From a bacterium (GTDB lineage Bacteria; Vulcanimicrobiota; Vulcanimicrobiia; Vulcanimicrobiales; Vulcanimicrobiaceae): a stretch of 64,000 nucleotides of DNA. The notes under the pieces were generated by a model that did not search any database, was not told the origin of the DNA, and saw only the letters and a list, made by a program, of their open reading frames with translations. The translations under genes were made by a program, and so were the position numbers. The stretch is taken from contig JAJZED010000009.1 of the NCBI GenBank assembly GCA_021805775.1, positions 1-64,000 of the forward strand, given 5' to 3'. This document shows, one piece after another, positions 1-10,200 of the stretch (the first letter of the stretch is position 1; every line of letters begins with the position of its first letter).

Positions 1-26
1 GCTGCGTTCTTGCTATGCTTGCCCAT
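1..26 (-). CDS. Possible 5' end of a gene cut by the window edge
   Basis: The reverse strand opens with ATG at 26 and reads MGKHSKNA before the window ends. A GGGAG stretch lies about twelve bases upstream of the ATG. Eight codons are far too few to recognise a family. The call rests only on the start codon, the purine-rich stretch and the leftward direction shared with leuS. Confidence 0.22.
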
Positions 27-99
27 GAAGGTCGGTCTCCCTTGCACCTCTGAGTGCGCAACGCGGGTGTTCTTTCGAAAACCGCTTCGGTGACCGGCC

Positions 100-176
100 T
101 TCTCATCCCATCTACTCGGGATGACAGGGGGCTGCGCGCCCTACTCGGCGTGACAAGGGCTACTCGGCGTTATAAA
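100..176. repeat. Half-units of the dispersed palindromic repeat family
   Basis: Three degenerate copies of the motif TACTCGG(G/C)(A/G)TGACA lie here, at about 113, 142 and 162, between the left edge and the end of leuS. The first is preceded by TCATCCC, which pairs with its GGGATGA. The same motif forms the right half of the full elements in the clusters near 7.0 kb and 33.3 kb. Confidence 0.7.
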
Positions 177-193
177 CGCGCGGGATACGGGCG

Positions 194-2683
194 CTAGCCG
201 ACGACGAAGTTGACGAGTTTCCCGGGGACGTAGAACCGTTTGCGAATCTCCTTGCCGTCGAGATGCGCTCGCACCGCCGGATCCGTTTGCGCGAGCGCGA
301 ACGCATCGTGCTCCGCAATCGATGGCGAGCAGGCGATGCGCGCGCGCACTTTGCCGTTGACCTGAACGACCAGCGTAATCTCGTCGAGTGCGAGTGCCGC
401 GTCCTGCGGTGCGAGCGCGGCTTCGAGATGCACCGAACGTTCGTAGCCGTAACGCGACCAAAGCTCGTCGGCGATATGCGGCGCGAACGGAGCGAGCAAG
501 AGCGGCACCGCATGCACGGCGTAAAGCGTCGCGGGCGCATCGGGTCTCACACTTACCGCCGCCGTAAGCGCATTGATCGTCTCATCGAGTCGCGCGATCG
601 TCGTGTTGTAGTGGAAGCGCCGCGAGAGCGTCTCTTCAATCAGCGAACGCGCCGCAAGATGAACCGCCCGCACCAATGCCTTCTCCTCGGGCGTCGAGCA
701 GAGCGGGAGAACCCGCACGTCGACGCTGCGCGCTCGCTCGGCAAGCGGTTCGCACGCTCGCCAGACGCGGTTGACGAATCGCACGCGACCGGTGATGCCT
801 TCGTCGGTCCAATCGCTGGTATCTTCGGGCGGCGTCACATAGAGCAAAAACAACCGCATCGCGTCGACGCCGTTCTTCGTTGCCGTCTCGTCGATGCCGA
901 CGACGTTACCGCGCGATTTCGACATCTTCTCGCCGTTGGCGAGCAGCATTCCCTGGTGAAAGAGCCGCGCGAACGGTTCGTCCGGGCCGCTCACCCAGCC
1001 GCAATCGTGAAAGAACTTATAGAAAAAGCGCGAGTAGAGTAGGTGCAAGACCGCATGTTCGGAGCCGCCGATATATTGATCGACGTTCATCCATGCATCG
1101 GCAGCTTCGCGCGCCCAGGGCGCGCTTTCGTTGTGCGGATCGAGATAGCGCAGATAGTACCACGACGATTCGAAGAAGGTATCCATCGTGTCGCTCTCGC
1201 GCCGCGCCGGCGCACCGCACTTCGGACAGGTCGTTTCGATAAACGACGGGAGGCGTGCCAACGGCGAACCCTCGCCGGTAATCGGCGCATCGGGAGGAAG
1301 CAAGATCGGCAGTTGCTCCTCGGGGACGGGAACCTCACCGCACCCTTGGCAATAGACGATCGGAATCGGCGTGCCCCAATAGCGTTGCCGCGAGACCAAC
1401 CAATCGCGAAGCCGGTAGGTGGTGGTCGCCTTGCCGATGCCGCGCCGCTGAAGTTCCTCCGCGATCGCGCGACGTGCCTCGGCGCTCGTTATGCCCGAAA
1501 ATGCGCCGCTCTCGACGAGTACGCCGTCATCGACGAATGCTTCGTCGATCGGTGCGTCGGCCGTCGGCACGCTACCGGTCGGGATGATGACGCGCGCGAT
1601 CGGCAGATCGTGCTTGCGCGCGAAATCGAAATCGCGTTCGTCGTGCGCGGGAACACCCATCACCGCGCCGGTTCCGTATTCGGCGAGCACGTAGTTGGTC
1701 ACCCAAATCGGTACGCGCGCGCCGGAGAGCGGATGCACCGCATACGCACCGGTGAAAAGCCCCTGCTTCTCCATCAAACTCGTTCGTTCGAGTTCGGATT
1801 TCGAACGCAGACTCTCGGTGAAGCGATCGATCGCCGCTGCGCTCTCCGGAGCGATAAGCTCTTTGATGCGCGCGACCACCGGGTGCTCGGGCGCAAGCGC
1901 GAGAAACGTGACCCCGAAGACGGTATCGACGCGCGTGGTGAAGACCTCGATGCTCTCCGTCGCGCCCTCGATCGCAAATGAAAATTGCGCGCCTTCGCTT
2001 TTCCCGATCCAATTGCGCTGCATCGTGCGCGTCCGTTCGGGCCATCCGTCGAGCCCTTCGAGCCCTTCGAGCAGTCGTTCGGCAAATTCGGTGATCCGTA
2101 AGAACCACTGCGAGAGATTGCGCCGTTGCACCGGCGTATTACATCGCCAACAGCAGCCGTCGATCACCTGTTCGTTGGCGAGCACCGTCGCGTCTTTCGG
2201 ACACCAGTTGACCGGCGCTTCGCGTTTATAAGCGAGCCCACGTTCGTAAAGTTGCAAAAAAAGCCATTGATTCCATCGATAATATTCCGGGGTGCAGGTC
2301 GCGATCTCGCGCGACCAATCGTAGCTCGTGCCCATCAGGCGCAATTGCCGCTGCATGTTGGCGATATTGGAGAGCGTCCACGTCGCCGGAGCGATGCCGC
2401 GCTGGATCGCCGCATTTTCCGCCGGCAGCCCGAACGCATCCCAACCCATCGGGTGCAGCACGTTGTAGCCCAACATGCGCATCGATCGCGCGATTGCATC
2501 TCCGATCGTGTAATTTTTGGCATGTCCGACGTGCAGATCGCCCGACGGATACGGCAGCATCTCGAGGACGTAATACTTCTCGCGCGTTGGATCGGGGCGC
2601 GCCACGGCGAGCCCATCGCGCTCCCAACGCTCGCGCCAGCGCTGCTCGATATCCTGGAAATCGTATGCTGCGGCCATCTGCAT
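194..2683 (-). CDS. leuS: Leucyl-tRNA synthetase
   Basis: This class I aminoacyl-tRNA synthetase charges tRNA-Leu in the cytosol. At 829 residues it has the usual bacterial LeuS length. The N-terminal HIGH-type signature reads PSGDLHVGHAKNY, an editing (CP1) domain follows with the expected TTRVDTVFG-type segments, and KMSKSRGNV sits in the C-terminal half before the anticodon-binding domain. The frame stays open 77 codons further upstream, but that extension is arginine-rich and overlaps the divergent comEA. I therefore start at the ATG just before the conserved YDFQDIEQRW segment; a second ATG lies two codons later. No clear Shine-Dalgarno sequence is visible. It runs divergently from comEA with about 80 bp between them. 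Confidence 0.97.
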   Translation of the reverse strand: MQMAAAYDFQDIEQRWRERWERDGLAVARPDPTREKYYVLEMLPYPSGDLHVGHAKNYTIGDAIARSMRMLGYNVLHPMGWDAFGLPAENAAIQRGIAPATWTLSNIANMQRQLRLMGTSYDWSREIATCTPEYYRWNQWLFLQLYERGLAYKREAPVNWCPKDATVLANEQVIDGCCWRCNTPVQRRNLSQWFLRITEFAERLLEGLEGLDGWPERTRTMQRNWIGKSEGAQFSFAIEGATESIEVFTTRVDTVFGVTFLALAPEHPVVARIKELIAPESAAAIDRFTESLRSKSELERTSLMEKQGLFTGAYAVHPLSGARVPIWVTNYVLAEYGTGAVMGVPAHDERDFDFARKHDLPIARVIIPTGSVPTADAPIDEAFVDDGVLVESGAFSGITSAEARRAIAEELQRRGIGKATTTYRLRDWLVSRQRYWGTPIPIVYCQGCGEVPVPEEQLPILLPPDAPITGEGSPLARLPSFIETTCPKCGAPARRESDTMDTFFESSWYYLRYLDPHNESAPWAREAADAWMNVDQYIGGSEHAVLHLLYSRFFYKFFHDCGWVSGPDEPFARLFHQGMLLANGEKMSKSRGNVVGIDETATKNGVDAMRLFLLYVTPPEDTSDWTDEGITGRVRFVNRVWRACEPLAERARSVDVRVLPLCSTPEEKALVRAVHLAARSLIEETLSRRFHYNTTIARLDETINALTAAVSVRPDAPATLYAVHAVPLLLAPFAPHIADELWSRYGYERSVHLEAALAPQDAALALDEITLVVQVNGKVRARIACSPSIAEHDAFALAQTDPAVRAHLDGKEIRKRFYVPGKLVNFVVG

Positions 2684-2765
2684 AGCATACGCAACGAAAG
2701 CAAGCCTGCCCACCGCAGGGGTCGCAGCATGCTTTCCCGCGCGCGATTGCGCGTGAAGGATCGGC

Positions 2766-3389
2766 ATGAAACGTTGGCTCGCCCTGCCCGCCGCCGCGCT
2801 CCTCATCGCGGTGCTCGCCTTCCACCCCGCCCCGGCACCCCTCGTCGTCGCCACGGCCGCCTCACCCCATTCCGGAGTTCGGCGCGCGCCGCCGGGAAGG
2901 GCGAAGCGCCGCAATGCGCCGCCCCCGGCAACGCTGCTCGTCGATGTCGCCGGTGCGGTCGCGCACCCCGGCCTCTATCACTTCCCGCCGGGGGAGCGCG
3001 CCGAGGCGGCGCTCGCCGCCGCCGGGGGCGCACGCCCCGGCGCCGATCTCGACCGCGTCGATCTCGCGGCCCCGCTCGTTGACGGCGAGGAGGTGCTCGT
3101 CCCGAAGATCGGGGCGCCGGCGCGACGTCGCAGCACGCTGCGCGTACCGCGCACGGCGAAAAGCAAGCGTACCAAGAAGGGTGCGGCGCTCCTCGGTACC
3201 CGCGTCGATCTCAACGCCGCCGCAGCAGGGGCCCTCGCCGAGGTTCCGGGAATCGGGCCGATTCTCGCCGAGCGCATCATCGCCGTGCGCCGGCGCGACG
3301 GCCCCTTCGACGCGCTCGACCAACTCCTCGATGTCGCCGGAATGAGCCCCTCCCGCCTCGAGCAGGCACGCCCCTACCTTCACGTCTAG
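2766..3389 (+). CDS. comEA: ComEA-like SLBB and helix-hairpin-helix DNA-binding protein
   Basis: The 207-residue protein has an N-terminal hydrophobic signal or anchor (residues about 3-20), then an SLBB-like segment (LLVDVAGAVAHPGLYHF), a basic linker, and a C-terminal pair of helix-hairpin-helix motifs with LNAAAAGALAEVPGIGPILA as the hallmark. That is the ComEA architecture: a membrane-tethered DNA receptor that binds incoming double-stranded DNA during transformation. AAGGA lies eight bases before the ATG. No comEC or comFA is next to it, so a role in natural competence is inferred from the family; some such proteins act in other DNA-binding contexts. Confidence 0.85.
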   Translation: MKRWLALPAAALLIAVLAFHPAPAPLVVATAASPHSGVRRAPPGRAKRRNAPPPATLLVDVAGAVAHPGLYHFPPGERAEAALAAAGGARPGADLDRVDLAAPLVDGEEVLVPKIGAPARRRSTLRVPRTAKSKRTKKGAALLGTRVDLNAAAAGALAEVPGIGPILAERIIAVRRRDGPFDALDQLLDVAGMSPSRLEQARPYLHV

Positions 3390-3449
3390 TCTGAACTTCC
3401 GCGCCGCGGAGAGGTCAGAGGCGGCGGAGCGAGCAAAAAGTTCTCTACG

Positions 3450-5249
3450 ATGATCGATTGGATGTCGGAGCGCGAGACGCTACCAGAACTCATTATGCGC
3501 GTGCTTTCGGAGCCGCGCGACCGCGCCTTAGCCGAACGCAGGGGCGATACGTGGACCGATATCTCCAGTACCGAGTTGCTCGAACGAGCGAAAAATATTG
3601 CGTGTGCGATTCGCGCAGCGGGCCTGCAAGGCGGCGATCGCGTAGCCCTCATCGGGCATAATTCCGTCGACTGGATCGCGACGAGTTTCGGCATCCTTAT
3701 GAGCGGCTGCATTGTCGTGCCGATCTATCCGACGCAAGCCGGCGATATCACCGCCTATATTCTCAAGCACTCCGAAGCAAAGCTTCTCTTCGTCGACTCC
3801 GAGGCAACGTTGCAAACGCTCGGAACGGCGATTCCCGTCTTGCCGCGCGCGATCGTATTTGAATCGCGCGGCCCCTTCGCGCTTGCCGCATTTGAAAGCG
3901 GTGGCGCGCGCGCGCGCGCCGCCGACCCTTCGCTGCCGACGTCGTATTATGCCTCGCTCGCCGCCGACGACCTGGCGATTCTCATTTACACGAGCGGCAC
4001 GACCGGCAACCCGAAGGGCGTGATGCTCTCGCACGACAACATCGCGTTCGATGCAAAATCTTCATTGTATGGAGCGTTTGCCGTCCTGACGCCGCAAGAT
4101 CGCGTGCTTTCGGTACTGCCGTTTTCGCACATCTACGAACAGACGATGATGTTCATTTATTTACTTGCGAAACCGACCTATTTTATTTGCCACGACGCGA
4201 ACGATTTAACTGCCGATCTTCTTTACGCGCGGCCGAATTACATGACTTGCGTGCCGCGAATATTCGACCGCGTTCTCGCCGGAATCAACGGAAACGCGCT
4301 ACGCGCGGGTGGGTTTCAGGCGCGTCTGGTGCCTTGGGCACTTCGTACCGCCCGGCATTGGGCGCGCGCGAAAACTTTCGGCGGTTCCAACCCGTTGCTC
4401 TCCGCGCAGTACGCGGCCGCCAAGCGGTTGGTGCTCGATAAAGTGCGGACGCGCCTCGGTTTGGATGCGATGAAGTTCTTTAGCAGCGGCAGCGCGGCGC
4501 TTCATGTCGATGTGGCGATGACCTATCTGGGGCTCGGTATGCCGATCATGCAAGGTTACGGCCTCACCGAGACCTCGCCGGTCATCACCGTAAATTACCC
4601 GGAGAAAAACAAATACGGCAGCGTCGGCGCGGTCATCCCCGGCGTCGAGGTGAGTATCGCTGCCGACGGCGAAATTCTTACCCGCGGCCGGAATGTAATG
4701 CTCGGCTATTATCACGACTCCGAGGCGACGCAGGCCGTGCTCGCAGGCGGATGGTTTCATACCGGCGATATCGGCGAGGTTGACGAGAACGGCTACCTCA
4801 CCATCACCGATCGTAAGAAGGAAGTATTCAAAACAGCGACCGGAAAATTCGTCGCACCTGCGCGCGTCGAGAGCGCGATCAAGCGCTCGATGTTCGTGGC
4901 ACAGGCGATGGTCTTCGGCGACGGCCGCCCCTATCCGGGCGCGCTCGTTTGCCCCAACTGGGAGAACCTGCGTGCCGAATTACCGCTCCCCACTGACGTA
5001 TCCATTGACGATCTTGCAAAGCGCGCCGATGTCCAGGCGTTTTATGCCGCCGAGGTACGCAAGCGTACTGCCGATTTAGGGAGCTTCGAACAAATTCGGC
5101 GAGCGATCGTTATTCCGCGCGAATTTAGTATTGAATCGGGGGAACTCTCGCCCTCGATGAAGGTGAAACGCCGCGTTGTCGAATCTCGCTATGCCGGGGC
5201 AATCGACGAGTTTTACCGTAGCGATCCAAAAATCCAGTCGATTGCATAG
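3450..5249 (+). CDS. Long-chain fatty acid--CoA ligase (AMP-forming)
   Basis: This 599-residue adenylate-forming enzyme activates a fatty acid to acyl-AMP and then acyl-CoA. The P-loop-like motif YTSGTTGNPKGVM lies near residue 180, YGLTETSPV near 370 and the TGDIGE hinge near 437. An ITDRKKE-type segment and a C-terminal lysine region follow. Length and motif spacing match the FadD15/FAA1 type of long-chain ligase rather than acetyl-CoA synthetase. It is preceded by a short gap after comEA and followed, 30 bp on, by a secreted peptidase. No beta-oxidation partner is adjacent, so use in lipid synthesis or degradation cannot be separated. The exact chain-length preference is not readable. Confidence 0.9.
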   Translation: MIDWMSERETLPELIMRVLSEPRDRALAERRGDTWTDISSTELLERAKNIACAIRAAGLQGGDRVALIGHNSVDWIATSFGILMSGCIVVPIYPTQAGDITAYILKHSEAKLLFVDSEATLQTLGTAIPVLPRAIVFESRGPFALAAFESGGARARAADPSLPTSYYASLAADDLAILIYTSGTTGNPKGVMLSHDNIAFDAKSSLYGAFAVLTPQDRVLSVLPFSHIYEQTMMFIYLLAKPTYFICHDANDLTADLLYARPNYMTCVPRIFDRVLAGINGNALRAGGFQARLVPWALRTARHWARAKTFGGSNPLLSAQYAAAKRLVLDKVRTRLGLDAMKFFSSGSAALHVDVAMTYLGLGMPIMQGYGLTETSPVITVNYPEKNKYGSVGAVIPGVEVSIAADGEILTRGRNVMLGYYHDSEATQAVLAGGWFHTGDIGEVDENGYLTITDRKKEVFKTATGKFVAPARVESAIKRSMFVAQAMVFGDGRPYPGALVCPNWENLRAELPLPTDVSIDDLAKRADVQAFYAAEVRKRTADLGSFEQIRRAIVIPREFSIESGELSPSMKVKRRVVESRYAGAIDEFYRSDPKIQSIA

Positions 5250-5279
5250 CTCGACGCACGAGGTTGTAGGAGGAATATC

Positions 5280-6824
5280 TTGAGAATCACTCGCTTGCTT
5301 GCGGGCGCCGTCGCGCTTGCGATCTCACTTCCAGTCGCCGGCCTCGCTGCGTCGGCAAAAGTACCGCCGAAAAAGCCGCCGATGCATGTGCCGGCGCGCT
5401 TCCCCGATTCCATTACCCACGGGAGCGTCGTCGTTCACGGACAGACGATTCATTACACGGCGCGCGCCGGTACGATTACGCTTCATAACCAAGCGAACCA
5501 GCCGACGGCGCGTATCTTCTACGTCGCCTACACGAAGGACGGCGCGCAACCGAACAACCGGCCGGTCACCTTCTTCTACAATGGCGGCCCCGGCAGCTCG
5601 ACGATGTGGCTCCACATGGGTTCCTTCGGGCCGGTCCGAGTTATTTCCGGAAGCGGAACGCTTACCGGCCCACCGCCGTACCGCATCGTTCCCAACGGAT
5701 ACACCTTGCTCGATAAGACCGACGAGGTTTTCATCGATATGCCCGATAGCGGTTTCGGTCGCATCGTCGGCGCGGGAAAGCCGAAGATGTTCTTCGGGGT
5801 CGATCAAGATGCGCGCGCCTTCGCGCAGTTCGTGCAAAACTATATCGGTAAATTCGGGCGTTGGAATTCGCCCAAATATCTCTTCGGCGAAAGCTACGGC
5901 ACGACGCGCGACGCAGCTCTCGCAGCCGACCTTCAACAAGATGGTGTCGGCCTCAACGGCGTTGTTTTTCAATCTTCGATTCTCAACTTCAACCTCGACT
6001 GGAGCGTCAACTTCGGCTACGTTCCGGCAGCGGTCGGCGGCGGCGATTGGGGCTTCGTCCTCTACTTCCCGACCGAGGCGGCGACCGCGTGGTATCACCA
6101 TGCGGTTCCCAACCGCCCCGCGCACCTGCGTCCGTTCCTCGCTCGCGTCGAACGCTTTACGATGGGCCCGTATCTCACCGCCCTCGCCCAAGGCGACGCC
6201 TTACCGCAATCGCAACGTATCGCAATCGCCAACAAAATTCACGAATATACGGGGCTCTCGCTGCAGTATATCCTCAACGCCAACCTTCGCATTCCGTATG
6301 GTCGCTTCGAGAATCAGCTGCTGCGCAACAACGGCAAGATCGTCGGACGCCTCGATTCGCGCTACGAAACCACCACCATCGACGGGAACCAGGCATCGGC
6401 TCCGTGGGACCCGACCGATGCCGCAATCGACGATCCGTTCACGGCGGCGGTCAACCAGTATCTGCGCGTGACGCTGAAATATAACCCGCCGATCCCTTAC
6501 CGGAGCGGCGTGTACAATATTATCGCCAAGAGCGGCGGATGGAACTGGAAGCATAACGGCATGCAACCGACCAACGTGGCTCCCGATATCGCTTTTGCGA
6601 TGACCAACGAACCGAGCATGAAGGTCTTCGTCGCAATGGGATACTACGACTTCGCAACGCCGTATGAAGCGGCGCTCTATACCTTCGAGCACCTCGGCAT
6701 CCCGCCGTCGCTACAACGAAATATCACCTATCGCTACTATCGCGTCGGCCATATGATCTACCTCAACCCGCAGTCCCTGGCGCATTACCAACGCGATCTC
6801 GACGCGTGGTATAGCGCTCCGTAG
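5280..6824 (+). CDS. Secreted serine carboxypeptidase, peptidase family S10-like
   Basis: The 514-residue protein carries a signal peptide (hydrophobic residues about 6-24, cut after an AASA-type site). The S10 family landmarks are in order: the oxyanion-hole segment NGGPGSS near residue 101, the nucleophile motif GESYGT with Ser about 205, Asp about 457 in GYYDFATP, and His about 491 in VGHMIY. The family removes C-terminal amino acids at acidic pH, so this is probably an exported scavenging peptidase. The start is TTG, chosen because TAGGAGG lies eight bases upstream and there is no better ATG before the signal peptide. A strong intrinsic terminator follows 20 bp after the stop. Confidence 0.9.
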   Translation: MRITRLLAGAVALAISLPVAGLAASAKVPPKKPPMHVPARFPDSITHGSVVVHGQTIHYTARAGTITLHNQANQPTARIFYVAYTKDGAQPNNRPVTFFYNGGPGSSTMWLHMGSFGPVRVISGSGTLTGPPPYRIVPNGYTLLDKTDEVFIDMPDSGFGRIVGAGKPKMFFGVDQDARAFAQFVQNYIGKFGRWNSPKYLFGESYGTTRDAALAADLQQDGVGLNGVVFQSSILNFNLDWSVNFGYVPAAVGGGDWGFVLYFPTEAATAWYHHAVPNRPAHLRPFLARVERFTMGPYLTALAQGDALPQSQRIAIANKIHEYTGLSLQYILNANLRIPYGRFENQLLRNNGKIVGRLDSRYETTTIDGNQASAPWDPTDAAIDDPFTAAVNQYLRVTLKYNPPIPYRSGVYNIIAKSGGWNWKHNGMQPTNVAPDIAFAMTNEPSMKVFVAMGYYDFATPYEAALYTFEHLGIPPSLQRNITYRYYRVGHMIYLNPQSLAHYQRDLDAWYSAP

Positions 6825-6843
6825 GAGCAACCGGCACGCCACC

Positions 6844-6882
6844 CGCCGGCACCGCACGTCTCTGCGGTGCCGGCGTTTTTTT
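6844..6882 (+). terminator. Intrinsic terminator of the S10 peptidase gene
   Basis: A perfect 13-bp GC-rich stem (6844-6856 with 6863-6875) encloses a six-base loop and is followed by seven T residues. It begins 19 bp after the peptidase stop codon and reads in the same direction. Confidence 0.9.
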
Positions 6883-6894
6883 ACGCCGAGCAGG

Positions 6895-7245
6895 GCTTGT
6901 CACGCCGAGCAGAGCTTGTCACGCCGAGTAGCTGCCGAAGGCAGCGCATCGAGGCGCACGCAGCTGTCACGCCGAGTAGCTGCCGAAGGCAGCGCATCGA
7001 GGCGCACGCAGCTGTCACGCCGAGTAGGTTGCGAAGCAACCGTATCGAGGCGCACGCAGCTGTCACGCCGAGTAGGTTGCGAAGCAACCGTATCGAGGCG
7101 GATGCGCTCCCTCGATACGCGCTGCGCGCTACTCGGGATGACAACCCGCTACTCGGGATGACAACCCGCTACTCGGGATGACAACCCGCTGCTCGGGATG
7201 ACAACCCGCTGCTCGGGATGGCAACCCACTACTCGGGGCGAGATG
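6895..7245. repeat. Cluster of palindromic dispersed repeats with tandem arrays
   Basis: Four 48-bp tandem units start at 6917, 6965, 7013 and 7061. Each holds a 38-bp palindromic element plus an identical 10-bp linker. Units 1-2 have the stem GCTGCC/GGCAGC around GAA; units 3-4 have GGTTGC/GCAACC. A further full element with a short CGC-rich stem follows at about 7111-7142. Then come five 20-bp half-units (7128-7227) built on TACTCGGGATGACA. Elements in units 3-4 are exact reverse complements of three copies near 33.3-33.6 kb. The cluster fills the convergent gap between the S10 peptidase and the VPS10-like gene. Confidence 0.92.
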
Positions 7246-7266
7246 GCGGCGCCCAGAGGCGCCGCG

Positions 7267-10200
7267 TTAGTGCCCCCGCTCGAGCGAGGCGAGCCGCGCC
7301 AGCGTCTTGGCGAGGATCGCGTCGAGTTTGCGTTTCGCCGTCTGCATGGTCGCAGTGATCCCGGGATCGGGTGCGTTGCGCGGCGCCGCCGCGAACGTTC
7401 CTTGCCCCGATTCCACCGCCGATGCAAGCCCGCCGTACGCACTCGCTAGGAACCCAAGGCTCGAGAAATCGAGCGAGGCTTTCCCGATCGAATCGTCCGG
7501 GCTCGATTTCGGCGGAACGCCGATTACCTGCGTTAGCAACTCGTGTTTTGAAGAGGCATCGAGCTTGCCGCCGTCGAGAAGTCGCTGCGCCGCATATTGC
7601 GCGACGCGGATGCGATGGATCGTCGCATCGAGCGTTTGCGCGAAGGCAAACTGCGCGCGCAGTTCCGCATTGCTGGTATGCGTCCGCGGATCGCGCAACA
7701 ACGTCGCGTTTCGTGCGTACGTCTTTCCGTCGACCTTCAGCACCACGCGGTAGGTGCCCGGCGGAACCATCGGCCCACCCGGGCTTCCCGCGCGGAGATC
7801 CCACGCAAAACGGTGCGTCCCCAGGGAGATTCCCGGGAGCGGCATGGCGCGCAGCCAATACGCCGGAATGTCGACCTTCTGCGGATTCGGCGCGGTCACG
7901 TGCTGGCTCGAACTCCAGCGCCGTAACACCGTTCCCTTCGCGTCGCGAATTTCAAGAACGACCGGCGTCGTCGGTTGCTTCCCGATCGCGTAATCGATCT
8001 GCATGCCGTAGGTTGGATTGTCGAGTTGAGCCTCATCGTATGGAATCGGCGTCTCTTCGTCGTTGTACGGTTTCAAGCGATAGGAAACCGCCGGCGTATA
8101 AAGATATGCCCGTGCGTTCAGACTCGCAGCCGAGATTTCCCGCAGGCGCGCAACGTCGTCCATGATGTAGACGCCGCGACCGTGGGTAGCGATGATGATA
8201 TCGCCATGCTTGACGACGATATCGCGAACCGATGTTACCGGAAGATTCCGCTGAAACGATTCCCAACGATCTCCGTTATCGAACGATATAAACATGCCGC
8301 GCTCGGTGCCGGCGTAGAGCAGGCCGGGGCGGTGCGGATCTTCGCGAACGACGTTCACGAAGTCGTGCGGCGGAATGCCGTTGACGATCTTCGTCCAATG
8401 CTTGCCGCCATCGGTCGTGCGATAGATATACGGCGTTAGATCGTCGAGCCGATGGCGATCGACCGCAACGTACGCAACCTGCGGGTTGAAGTGCGACGCG
8501 GCAATGATGCCGACTTTGCTCCACGGCGTGAGCGCTTTCGGCGTGACGTTCCGCCAGTGTTTGCAGCCGTCGGTCGTGACCCAGAGCTGCCCGTCGTCGG
8601 TTCCCGCCCAAACGATATTCGCGCGAATCGGCGAGGGCGCGATGGCGTAGACGACGCCGCGCCGCTTGAGCCCGATATTATCGGCGAGCGTTGCGGGGTC
8701 GAGATTGGCGGGGTGGTCGTCGCCGTGCGCGCGGGTAAGGTCGGGGCTGACGATGTGCCAGCTATAGCCGAAATTCCGCGTGCGGAAAATTCGTTGCGTA
8801 CCGAAGTAGAGCGTGCGATGGTCGACGCTCGAGAGCGCGAGCGGCAACGTCCACGTGTAGCGCCAAAAATGATGCGGATGCGCCGCCTCGGGGTCGATGT
8901 TCTGCTCCCAGCCCGTCGTCGTATCTTCGATCGTCGGCGGAGCGAGTACGCTCGGCGCAGCGGCGATGACGCGACCGATCTTGCGCGGATCGGGAATGAG
9001 CCAACCGCTCTCGCTTCCCGCATCGACCGGCTGCCAATCGCGCATGCTGAGATGCGCGTATTTACTCCGACTCAATAATGAGAATGCGCCGGAATCTTGC
9101 TGCGAACCGTAGATGTGATACGGAAATGCGTTGTCGACGCTAATGTGATAGACCTGTGCCGTCGGCTGGTTATACCACGAGCTCCAGGTCTTCGCATTAT
9201 CGACGGTAACGACGACGCCTTGGTCGCCGCCGAGCACCATGTGCGTGGGGTCCTGCGGATATATCCAGAGTTGATGATAGTCGTCGCCGCCGGGTTGCCC
9301 TTTGATCGCAATGAAGGTTTTGCCGCCGTCGGTCGAGCGATAGGTTGAGGTATCCATCGTGTAGAGCGTATCGGGGTTCTTCGGGTCGACCGCGAGCTCG
9401 CCGAAGTACCATCCGCGTTTCCAGATACGGATGTCGCCGTCGGTCTTCAACCAATGCGCGCCGCCGTCGTTGGAACGATAGATGCCGCCGTGCGCGCGAT
9501 CGCTATCGACCCGCGCGTAGACGATCTGCGGATCGCTCGGCGCGACCGCGACGCCGATGCGCCCGACGGTGCTCGGAAGCCCGGCGCGTAACTGCGTCCA
9601 ATGCGCGCCGCCGTCGGTGCTTTTGTAGAGCCCCGAACCGGGGCCGTTGCTCGGCGGATAGACGTTCCACGGCGGGCGTCGCGTCTGCCAGAGCGCCGCG
9701 TAGAGCACCTGCGGATTCTGCGGATCCATCGAGAGCGAGATCGCCCCGGTGTTCTCGTTTTTGTAGAGAATTTTTTGCCAGGTTTTCCCGCCGTCGACGC
9801 TCTTGAAAACGCCGCGCTCGGCATTCGGGCCGTATGCGTGTCCGAGTGCCGCGACGTAAACGACGTTCGCATTCTGCGGATCGACGACGATTGCGGCGAT
9901 CTGTCGCGTGTCGCGCAGACCGATATGCGTCCACGTTTTGCCGCCGTCGTGCGAGACGTACATGCCGTTGCCGTAGCCGATATCGCTGCGCATATCGGGC
10001 TCGCCGGTACCGACGTAAATGGTTCGCACCGCGCTCGGCGCGACCGCGATCGCACCGATCGATCCGATATTCTCTTTATCTAAGATCGGTTTCCACGTGC
10101 GGCCGGCGTCCTCGGTCTCCCAGACGCCGCCGTCTACCGCGCCGAAATAATAGTGGTTCGGCTGCCCCGGAACGCCGGTGACGGCGACCGCACGACCGCC

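Noticed and set aside
1040-2230. Long plus-strand open frames across leuS
   Set aside because: They are antisense shadows of leuS, rich in Arg, Ala and Asp, with no domain signature or ribosome site.
6917-7110. Tandem 48-bp units that could be read as a CRISPR array
   Set aside because: The segment between palindromic elements is the same 10 bases each time, not a set of unique spacers, and no cas gene is near.
6895-7245. Insertion sequence or transposase remnant at the repeat cluster
   Set aside because: No transposase-like frame or terminal target duplication is visible; the sequence is entirely short palindromic units.
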